From the NCBI GenBank assembly GCA_903861195.1, contig CAIOTJ010000236.1:1-32937 (forward strand): DNA of 32,937 nt. Direction: 5' to 3'. Position 1 is the first letter of the stretch; each line of letters opens with the position of its first letter. The notes under the pieces are model-generated. The model was given only the letters and a program-made list of their open reading frames with translations, had not been told where the DNA came from and made no database searches. Below are positions 1 through 7,026 of the stretch, piece by piece. Source of the stretch: an uncultured Planctomycetaceae bacterium (lineage in GTDB: Bacteria; Planctomycetota; Planctomycetia; Planctomycetales; Planctomycetaceae). The position numbers and the translations under genes are program-made.

Positions 1-539
1 ACTGGAAGCAGGTGGAGGGGGGGCTGCGGTATGCCAACGAACTGGTCGAATTGATTCACCGGGAGTTTCCGCAGTTTGGTATCGGGGTGGCCGGCTATCC
101 GGAAAAGCATCCGCAGGCACCGTCGCTCGAGGTCGACATCACGAACCTGAAGCGGAAGGTCGACGAGGGGGCCGACGCGGTCTTCACGCAGCTTTTCTAT
201 GTGAATGACGCTTTCTACCGGTTCCGTGACCGGTGCGAGAAGGCGGGAATCCGGGTGCCGATTGTTCCCGGGGTGATGCCTATCCTGAACTTCGCGCAGA
301 TCCAGCGGATCACGTCGCTGTGCGGAGCCGAATTGCCCGCCGACCTGTCGCGCCGGCTGTCGGAGGTGCAGGACGACAAAGACGCCCAGTTCGAAATTGG
401 TGTCGACTTCGCCGCCGAGCAATCGCTCGACCTGCGCGACCACGGGGCCCCGGGAATTCACTTCTACGTGCTCAACCGGTCGACCGCCTGCGAGCGGATT
501 TTGGGGGCGTTGGGGCTGACGCCGTTGGTCGGGGTTTAG
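1..539 (+). CDS. metF: Methylenetetrahydrofolate reductase, C-terminal part (5' end outside window)
   Basis: The reading frame is open from base 3 to the TAG at 537-539 and gives about 178 residues. It matches the C-terminal two thirds of bacterial MetF (usual length near 290-300). Visible family features are the block G-Y-P-E-K-H-P-Q-A-P-S with the following D-I-T-N-L-K-R-K-V-D-E-G-A-D, then F-T-Q-L-F-Y-V-N-D, and the V-P-G-V-M-P-I segment. MetF is a flavoprotein that reduces 5,10-methylene-THF to 5-methyl-THF for methionine synthesis in the cytoplasm. The start lies upstream of the window. The last 68 bp overlap the end of the convergent minus-strand gene ending at 472. Family assignment is firm. 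Confidence 0.93.
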   Translation, partial: WKQVEGGLRYANELVELIHREFPQFGIGVAGYPEKHPQAPSLEVDITNLKRKVDEGADAVFTQLFYVNDAFYRFRDRCEKAGIRVPIVPGVMPILNFAQIQRITSLCGAELPADLSRRLSEVQDDKDAQFEIGVDFAAEQSLDLRDHGAPGIHFYVLNRSTACERILGALGLTPLVGV

Positions 540-1236
540 TTTGGCGACGGCGGGTGGGGGTGGGCGCGAGCTCTTTCGCGGCCTTCAACCGATACACCCA
601 GGCGTTCCCCTGTTTTCCCGCGACCTCGGCGGCGTTCGTCTGCCGCAGGCAGTACGCCGCCCGCTGGGCTAGCCAGCGCGGAATGGAGGCGGTACGGGCC
701 AGGTCGGCGGTGGTGAACTCGGCGGGGAGTTCCGGCGGCAGCAGGGCGATGAGGTCGGCGGTGGTGCAGAGCGACCGGCACTCGATGACGGCGGTCAGCG
801 ACCGGTCGCAGACCCGGTAGTTCCGACCCCAGCGCCGGCGATTGGCGTGCGGTTGCCGCACTTCGAGCTGCTCGGTCAGCAGGATGTCGAGCGTCAGCCG
901 GGGGTGGGGGAAGACGGTCACAAAATGCACCAGATCATCAAACAGGTGCAGCCACCCTTCATGACGCGGACTGAGGCGCCCCCGGACCTCGGCATTCGTC
1001 CCGCGCTCGCCGGTGACAATCCGCCGGTTGAGCGCCAGCGGCTTGACGATGCGGACGGGATGGGTGGCCAGCAGTCGGCGGGTCTTGTCGCGCAGCGCCC
1101 CCAATGAGGCAGCCTGGATTTCGATCAGTTCGCCATTGCGCACGGCATCGATCCGAAACTCCCCCAGCGTGACTTCCTGGGGGGTACCGTCCGGGGCGTA
1201 GAACTGTTTGAGCTGGCGATGCAGGGTCGTTTCCAT
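472..1236 (-). CDS. Uncharacterised protein, possible PD-(D/E)xK-like nuclease fold with C-terminal winged helix
   Basis: 254 residues. I chose the ATG at 1236 (METTLHRQ) because the upstream part of the open frame is low-complexity Arg/Gly/Pro sequence. I do not recognise a named family. The N-terminus reads like a compact nuclease core: Gly25, Asp30 in F-R-I-D-A-V, then Glu39-Ile-Gln41 on a predicted beta strand and Lys51 in a following helix. This resembles the D...(D/E)xK arrangement with Gln in the last position. Residues about 165-230 (F-T-T-A-D-L-A-R onward, ending N-A-W-V-Y-R-L) look like a winged helix. There is no signal peptide or membrane segment. The 3' end overlaps metF tail-to-tail by 68 bp. 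The coding call is fairly sure; the nuclease idea is inference only. Confidence 0.72.
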   Translation of the reverse strand: METTLHRQLKQFYAPDGTPQEVTLGEFRIDAVRNGELIEIQAASLGALRDKTRRLLATHPVRIVKPLALNRRIVTGERGTNAEVRGRLSPRHEGWLHLFDDLVHFVTVFPHPRLTLDILLTEQLEVRQPHANRRRWGRNYRVCDRSLTAVIECRSLCTTADLIALLPPELPAEFTTADLARTASIPRWLAQRAAYCLRQTNAAEVAGKQGNAWVYRLKAAKELAPTPTRRRQTKPRPTASAPTPPKSARRRSTG

Positions 1237-1361
1237 GACAGCGGGGATGGTACCGCCCGAGCCCCTGGGAGTCTGCGCCGGTTTGAGGGGGGAGGCCTGC
1301 GACTGAGTCCAGCGGATTGTCGCTGGGACCGGTCCCGAGCCAAAGACCGCCACGCCGTGTC

Positions 1362-2870
1362 TCACCGGCCGAAACGCAGCCGTTCGAACGCCCCGCGATT
1401 CAACAGGCAGCTGGCGGGGCCGGCGAGCTGCACGATGCCCGGGTGCTGCAGCTGGGCGGCAGCGGCGATGCGATCGGCGGGGCTGGGGTGGGTTTCCCAC
1501 CACGAGGCGCTCTGCGGGGCCAACAGCCTCCCCACCTGACGCTGAGCGCGATCGTCCAGAGCGGCGGCGTGAGCCACCACTTCGCGGCTGTACTTCGCCG
1601 GTGTGAGGTCGAGGGGCAGATCTCGCATCAGCATTCGGAGAAATCGCTCTTCGGCCACATTCAGTTCCAACAACCGGCGCATCGTCACCGCGAATTGAGC
1701 CGAGCCCGCGAGCTGAATCGGGTATCGATCGGCATCGAACTCCTGGCGGCGCGTCAGGAACCGGCTCATGGAGAGGGCCGCGGCCGCCAGCCCCAGCAGA
1801 TACATCCGTCCCAGCCACATCGTTCCCCGAATGACAAAGGCCAGCACCATGGCCGCCCGGCCACTGTCGGGATCAACGTCTCCAACCGAATCGCTGACGG
1901 AGCTGGTATGAGATACCGCCTCCAGCAGCCAGTTGGTCATGCGTCGAACAAAAGACGAGATCCACGAGGCTCCCGTCTGACTGAAATGCCCCAACTCATG
2001 GGCGATCACACCAGCCATCGACTTCAGGTCGAGCGCGAGGAACAGTGGTCCTCCCAAAGACAACAGCAGTTCTCCTCCATGCCGGATGGCGGAGGCATTC
2101 GCCTGCGGCTGGAGATGAATCTGGTGGGGAATTGGGGCCCCGACCTGCCGGGCGATGGCCGCGACGAACGCATGCAGCACCGGGTGCTCGGCGGAAGGGA
2201 GTTGCAGTGGGACCTGTCCCCTGGCGTGCCAGCGAAACAGGGGTCGCAGCAGGGCGTAGAGGAACCCCAGCAAGGCCACCCCGATTCCACAATGCAGCAC
2301 CATCCCCCAGACCATCAGCCGCCCCGGAACATGCGCGGCTTGGGGCAAGACTCGCGTGAAATACCACCACGCCCCCAGGGGAATGGCCGCCACGGTCGCC
2401 GCATAGATCAGCAGCAGCACACACAACCCCAGGGCGGCCCCCAGCGCCCCCAGCCGATACCCCCACCCGGGGCGGCGCTGGACCACCTGTCCCTGGAACC
2501 CGGCCAGCAACTGACGAATCAATTCGGACGATTCAGCCGGGGTCAGATCCTGCGGCATGGGGGCCGGGGGAAGCCGTTTTGTCTCGGGCTGCTGTGGTGT
2601 CGGTTCGGGTTCGGGGGGACGGAGCACTCCATAGGTGTCGTCGGCGGTGCGTTCGTCGGACGGAGCGACCCGATACCCGGTGTCTCTAACGGGGGGCGAA
2701 GTGTCGGGGGCAGGACTCGGCAGGGCCTGCGGCGGGGCGACGGCCACGGGGGTGAGAACCTGCGGCGAGAAGACGTGTTGGCAACGGGGACAAGTCACGT
2801 TCGCGGGGACCTGCTCTCCCGTCAGCTTGAGCCGGGCCTGGCAGGCAGGACAGATCAATTTCGTGGACAC
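1362..2870 (-). CDS. M48-family membrane zinc metallopeptidase with N-terminal zinc ribbon
   Basis: 502 residues from the GTG at 2870 (V-S-T-K-L-I-C-P-A-C), preceded by GGAG four bases upstream. The long open frame further upstream is Pro/Arg-rich and not credible. An N-terminal zinc ribbon (CPAC near residue 8, CPRC near residue 27) is followed by a Pro-rich linker to about residue 105. Two hydrophobic segments lie at about 140-170 and 185-210. The M48 signature HELGH is at 291-295, with the third zinc ligand Glu377 in E-F-D-A-D-R, so the catalytic set is complete. M48 enzymes such as HtpX act in membrane-protein quality control. A zinc ribbon joined to M48 is a common planctomycete arrangement. 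The gene is divergent from the sulfatase at 3235. Its substrate is unknown. Confidence 0.88.
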   Translation of the reverse strand: MSTKLICPACQARLKLTGEQVPANVTCPRCQHVFSPQVLTPVAVAPPQALPSPAPDTSPPVRDTGYRVAPSDERTADDTYGVLRPPEPEPTPQQPETKRLPPAPMPQDLTPAESSELIRQLLAGFQGQVVQRRPGWGYRLGALGAALGLCVLLLIYAATVAAIPLGAWWYFTRVLPQAAHVPGRLMVWGMVLHCGIGVALLGFLYALLRPLFRWHARGQVPLQLPSAEHPVLHAFVAAIARQVGAPIPHQIHLQPQANASAIRHGGELLLSLGGPLFLALDLKSMAGVIAHELGHFSQTGASWISSFVRRMTNWLLEAVSHTSSVSDSVGDVDPDSGRAAMVLAFVIRGTMWLGRMYLLGLAAAALSMSRFLTRRQEFDADRYPIQLAGSAQFAVTMRRLLELNVAEERFLRMLMRDLPLDLTPAKYSREVVAHAAALDDRAQRQVGRLLAPQSASWWETHPSPADRIAAAAQLQHPGIVQLAGPASCLLNRGAFERLRFGR

Positions 2871-3234
2871 AATTCTCCGCCGGTCGATTTGGGGCGTTGG
2901 GGATGGTCTCGTTTCCGCTACCGGAATGGGGAGGGGATTCGCCGCAGGGTCCACCCGGCCTGGAGACACCGGCAAGCGATCTGCCAGGGGGGGGCCAGCC
3001 AAATGGAACACTGCCCCATCGTATGCCGGGGCGAGTTTCGGGGAAACCGGAGTGACGTGGTTTTTTGGCCCCTCCACCCGGCCACCCGGGTACCGCGCCA
3101 GGGTGGGGAGCAATACGCCGTCGCCTGTCGTAAGGTCCGTGGCGGTGGTCTGCCAGGGGCGGTACGATCCCGGGGTTGGCCGGCGTGATCTCACACAGGC
3201 TGTCATCAGCGTGCTTTGACCGGGAGAATTTCAC
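2871..3234. other. Divergent intergenic region, no gene seen
   Basis: 364 bp separate the divergent starts of the M48 peptidase and the sulfatase, so both promoters should lie here. Open frames cross it on both strands, but they are Pro/Arg/Gly-rich extensions without family features. A GGGAG at 3222-3226 is the sulfatase ribosome binding site. I could not find a convincing -35/-10 pair for either gene. Confidence 0.5.
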
Positions 3235-4800
3235 GTGTTGCGTCTGCTGTGTCTGTGTGGATTGGGGCTCTGGCTGGGACTGGGGGCGGGGCTGGATCGA
3301 GAGGCGGCCGCGCGTCCGCCGAACATCCTGTTCATCTTCTCGGATGATCTCACCTGTCAGGCGATCAGCAGTTATGGCGATGAGCGCCGGTTGCTGCAGA
3401 CGCCGCAAATGGACCGCCTCGCCCGTGAGGGGATCCGGTTTGACCGTTGCCTGGTCACCAATTCGATCTGCGGTCCCAGCCGGGCCACGGTGCTGACGGG
3501 CAAATACTCGCACCGGAACGGCTTTTACAACAACAGCAACAGCCGGTTCGATGGGTCGCAGACCACGTTTCCCAAGCTGCTGCAGGCGCAGGGTTACCAG
3601 ACGGCCCTCATTGGCAAGTGGCACCTGGTGAGTGAGCCAACGGGGTTCGATCATTGGCAGATCCTCAACGGCCAGGGGATTTACTACAACCCGCCGATGC
3701 GCCGCAATGGGCAGGCGGTGCAGACGCAGGGTTACACGACCGATGTGCTGACCGAGCTTTCGCTCGACTGGCTGCGGCAACGCGATCCCGACAAGCCGTT
3801 CCTGCTGATGTGCCAGCACAAAGCGCCGCATCGCGAGTGGTCTCCCGCGCTGAGGCACCTGGGCTGGGATCAGGACCGTCAGTATCCCGAGCCTCCGACC
3901 TTGTTTGAAGATCTGGCGAACCGTCCCCGGGCGGTGCGCGATCACGACATGGGCATCGCCACCAGCTTTTCCGACCTGGACGTCAAACTGCGGACCCCAG
4001 GCAACCTGACCGCCGAGCAACTCGCGGAATGGAACCGCTACTACGGCCCCCGGAACGAGGCGTACCGCGCCGCCAATCTCGCGGGCCGCGAGCTGGTGCG
4101 ATGGCGGTACAACCGCTACATGCACGATTATCTGGGGTGCGTGAAGGGGGTCGACGAGAGTGTGGGCCGCCTGCTGGATGCGCTGGATGAACAGGGGCTG
4201 GCCGAGAACACGATTGTGGTCTGCACTTCCGACCAGGGATTCTTCCTGGGGGAGCATGGCTGGTATGACAAGCGGTGGATCTTCGAAGAGTCTCTGCGGA
4301 CCCCGTTGTTGATCCGTTGGCCGGGGGTGGCGCGTCCCGGCAGTGTGAATTCGCAGATTGTGTCGTTGATCGACTTCGCGGGGACGTTTCTTGAGGCGGC
4401 GGGCCTCCCCCAACCAGCCGACCTGCAGGGACGCAGTCTGGTGCCGTTGTGCCGGGGGGAGACCCCGACCGACTGGCGCACCAGCCTTTACTACCGCTAT
4501 TACGAGTTTCCCCAGCCGCATCATGTGCGGCCGCATTATGGGGTGATCACCGACCGCTACAAGCTGGTGCATTACCATGCGCCCGATGTCGACGAGTGGG
4601 AACTGCTCGACCGTCAGATCGATCCGCAGGAGACGCGCAGTTTCTACAGCGACCCGGCGTATGCCGACACAGTGCGCGAACTGCGGGCCGAACTGGCGCG
4701 GTTGCGGCGTGAGGTGGGAGATGAAGCCCCTGCTCCCCGGGCCGCGTATGGTTCCGAGAGGTTCGACACCGAGAAGGAACCCCCGGCCCAGCCGCAGTAG
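3235..4800 (+). CDS. Secreted Cys-type sulfatase
   Basis: 521 residues from a GTG preceded by GGGAG eight bases upstream. Residues 1-27 form a Leu-rich signal peptide ending near A-A-A-R. The sulfatase core starts at R-P-P-N-I-L-F-I-F-S-D-D with metal ligands Asp37 and Asp38. The maturation motif Cys79-Gly-Pro-Ser-Arg83 is present, so Cys79 should be converted to formylglycine by a radical-SAM maturase (anSME) or FGE encoded elsewhere. The second metal-binding block T-S-D-Q-G-F-F-L-G-E-H-G-W is also intact. The product is probably a periplasmic or exported enzyme that removes sulfate esters from polysaccharides, a very expanded family in planctomycetes. It converges on a secreted glycosidase, which fits glycan breakdown. 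The actual substrate cannot be read from the sequence. Confidence 0.92.
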   Translation: MLRLLCLCGLGLWLGLGAGLDREAAARPPNILFIFSDDLTCQAISSYGDERRLLQTPQMDRLAREGIRFDRCLVTNSICGPSRATVLTGKYSHRNGFYNNSNSRFDGSQTTFPKLLQAQGYQTALIGKWHLVSEPTGFDHWQILNGQGIYYNPPMRRNGQAVQTQGYTTDVLTELSLDWLRQRDPDKPFLLMCQHKAPHREWSPALRHLGWDQDRQYPEPPTLFEDLANRPRAVRDHDMGIATSFSDLDVKLRTPGNLTAEQLAEWNRYYGPRNEAYRAANLAGRELVRWRYNRYMHDYLGCVKGVDESVGRLLDALDEQGLAENTIVVCTSDQGFFLGEHGWYDKRWIFEESLRTPLLIRWPGVARPGSVNSQIVSLIDFAGTFLEAAGLPQPADLQGRSLVPLCRGETPTDWRTSLYYRYYEFPQPHHVRPHYGVITDRYKLVHYHAPDVDEWELLDRQIDPQETRSFYSDPAYADTVRELRAELARLRREVGDEAPAPRAAYGSERFDTEKEPPAQPQ

Positions 4801-4859
4801 CCAGGGGAAAGTTTGGCCGACCGTTGCTGACGTTTTCGGTCAAGGCTGTCGGAACCGGT

Positions 4860-6848
4860 TCAGGGGCGATCGCGGCGGCGGACTTCGACCCGACCGTCGG
4901 TATGGGCGGTGAGGTCGAGGATCTGGTCGTGCAGGCGGATGCCGGTGATCGTCAGCGAGGGCCAGTCGCGGGGGAGGCGGGGATTGACGGTGTAACCCTC
5001 GGGGGTGGGTTGAAACCCGAGGAAGCCTTGCAGCAGCACCTGCGGCACCAGCACGCTTTCGAGGAATTCCTGATCGAGCCCCAGTCCTCCGGCTGTGCCG
5101 CCCCCCTGCAGTTTCCCCCGGCCGGGCTTCGCGTAGTAGGCCCGGTAGCCTCCTTCTGACTGCACTTCGCGGAACCAGCCGGCGATCTCGCGCAGGCGGC
5201 GCCAGGCGTCATCGGGGCCATTCGTCCGGAGTCGGGCCATGAGGTCGTGGTAACTGAACCCCAGCACTGCCCCGCCATCCTGCACCTGGTCGCCCCAGGG
5301 AACATGCTCGGGCGACGTCCACGCCCAGACATAGGTGTCGATGTTGCGGCGGGTCGTGGCGCGGGGGGCGAAACGCCAGTGGTAGATGTCGGTACCCCGG
5401 GAGGTGTCTCCCTCGACATCGCGTTGTCCGTCGAGCCAGGCGAAGATGTCGCGGGCCTGCGTGGCACTCGCGAGGCCGGCGTGAATTGCCTCGAGGTTCA
5501 CAAAGCTGAAGCCGTAGTCGTACGCCTGTCCGGTCGCATCGATCCAGCCGACAAACCGGCCGGTCTCGCGATTCCAGAACCGGGTTTGAAAATCGACCCG
5601 GATCTGGTCAATCAGGGTGGACAACGCGGACAGATCGGGAGCTGCCACATCCGCCGGGACGTTCCATTCAGGATTCCGGGCGATCGCCTGTTCGATTGTC
5701 AGTTGGGCGCGTAGTGCGTTGTACAGGCCAATGGTCGCCAGTGCGTCATGACCGCCGAAGGGAAGCAGGTCCCAGTAGTTGTTTCCGACCCCCAGGCCGG
5801 GGCGAGGGATGTTTTGTGCCTGCTTTCCCTTGGTGAGTCCACTGCGGCCATCGTGGCCGACCCATGTGACGTGGACATGCATTTCTTCCCGCACGCGGAA
5901 TTCCCGCAGAGAGAACTCGAGCGACTGCCGCATCCGCCCGATGTTCCGCCGCAGGAACTCGAGATCGTGGGTCCAGGCGAAGTAGTCGTGGCAGCCCTGG
6001 AGGTAGTTGGAATTGGTGATGGGGTGCCGGGTGTCGATGGCGGTGAGCAGCGACTTGAGATCGAGTTCGAGGCCGAGGGCGTGGTCGATGCGCAGGCGGT
6101 AGCGGGTCAGCAGTCCGGCATAACCGGGCTGCCGCCAGAGGGGAATGTTGGCGAACTGCATGTCGCCAGAGAGTGGAACAGGGACCGCGCGGTCGGCGGG
6201 CCACGCTGGTTCCCCTTCGAGCAGCCACTCGATGGTGGCGGTGGTCTGGGGGCGGGTGCCCCGGGCGGCCCATTCGAGGCGGGCGAACGGCGCCACGATG
6301 GTGCCGCAGCGGAAGGGTGGGGTGACGAGAGTGATGGTGTCGGCGGTCGCCTTGAGACGCAGGCCGACGGCGGGGTCGATGCCCCGCACGTCGGCCCCGG
6401 CAATCTCCCAGCCGTCGGTGTTGGCGAGAGGCTTCAACCCGAACGACTGGATGGCCCAGACTTCGTCGGCGATGGAGAAGTGGAAGCCCCTGCCCGTACT
6501 CTGCTGCCAGGCGGGAAAGGGCCAGCCTTCGCTATGCGCCATGCCGCGGTGCTGCTGCATCGAGACATAACCTTCGGCATCGATCCGTTTTCCCAGGAGG
6601 GCGTCGCGGTACTGTGTCCGGCGCTCGGCCGAGGCCCACAGGCTGGACTGCGGCAGCCAGGCATCCCAGAGGGTGCAGGTAATGAACGAGCCGGGGTGGT
6701 GCAGGCGGTGCAGCTCATTGAGCGACTGCAATTCCGCCTCGTGCCCCGGCACCGTAAACAGGGGAAAGTCATCGGCCGCGATGACGCTGCCCAGCGGCAG
6801 GCTGAGGAGGGACCACAAGCAGAACAGCGATGACAGCAGGCGGGACAT
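4860..6848 (-). CDS. Secreted six-hairpin (alpha/alpha)6 glycosidase-like protein
   Basis: 662 residues from the ATG at 6848. Residues 1-25 are a signal peptide (hydrophobic stretch ending V-I-A-A-D-D). The N-terminal third looks beta-rich. The rest carries the aromatic-rich helical pattern of six-hairpin glycosidases: N-Y-L-Q-G-C-H-D-Y-F-A-W-T-H-D, N-N-Y-W-D-L-L-P-F-G-G-H-D-A, F-W-N-R-E-T-G-R-F-V-G-W-I-D, and a C-terminal G-L-G-L-D-Q-E-F-L-E-S block, followed by a small beta domain. The GH family and the catalytic acids cannot be assigned confidently; GH63-, GH78- or GH116-like barrels are all possible. It ends 59 bp from the end of the convergent sulfatase gene, suggesting joint action on a sulfated glycan. 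No clear Shine-Dalgarno precedes the ATG. Confidence 0.82.
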   Translation of the reverse strand: MSRLLSSLFCLWSLLSLPLGSVIAADDFPLFTVPGHEAELQSLNELHRLHHPGSFITCTLWDAWLPQSSLWASAERRTQYRDALLGKRIDAEGYVSMQQHRGMAHSEGWPFPAWQQSTGRGFHFSIADEVWAIQSFGLKPLANTDGWEIAGADVRGIDPAVGLRLKATADTITLVTPPFRCGTIVAPFARLEWAARGTRPQTTATIEWLLEGEPAWPADRAVPVPLSGDMQFANIPLWRQPGYAGLLTRYRLRIDHALGLELDLKSLLTAIDTRHPITNSNYLQGCHDYFAWTHDLEFLRRNIGRMRQSLEFSLREFRVREEMHVHVTWVGHDGRSGLTKGKQAQNIPRPGLGVGNNYWDLLPFGGHDALATIGLYNALRAQLTIEQAIARNPEWNVPADVAAPDLSALSTLIDQIRVDFQTRFWNRETGRFVGWIDATGQAYDYGFSFVNLEAIHAGLASATQARDIFAWLDGQRDVEGDTSRGTDIYHWRFAPRATTRRNIDTYVWAWTSPEHVPWGDQVQDGGAVLGFSYHDLMARLRTNGPDDAWRRLREIAGWFREVQSEGGYRAYYAKPGRGKLQGGGTAGGLGLDQEFLESVLVPQVLLQGFLGFQPTPEGYTVNPRLPRDWPSLTITGIRLHDQILDLTAHTDGRVEVRRRDRP

Positions 6849-7026
6849 GCGGAGATGGACAAAATGTTAGAAGGGGCGTGTTGCCGGGCAGGTCCGAATC
6901 ATCATGTCTGGTCGCCTTCCGAATCACAGCGCTGAACTTCGGGCGAGCGCTGTCCCTGGTTGGGGACAGGAAAGCACGAACAAACGATTCAGCCAATCCT
7001 GGTGACCCTTAAGACAGGGCGTTCTG

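Noticed and set aside
1325-1336. GGGACCGGTCCC palindrome after the M48 gene as terminator
   Set aside because: As a hairpin it leaves only a 4-bp stem and no T run follows; more likely a chance palindrome.
1317-3188. 623-codon plus-strand frame over the M48 peptidase
   Set aside because: Gln/Arg/Gly/Pro-rich shadow of a clear gene on the other strand.
6950-6969. Hairpin CTGTCCC/GGGACAG between kinase and glycosidase genes as a terminator
   Set aside because: Only 7 bp and no T run on either strand.
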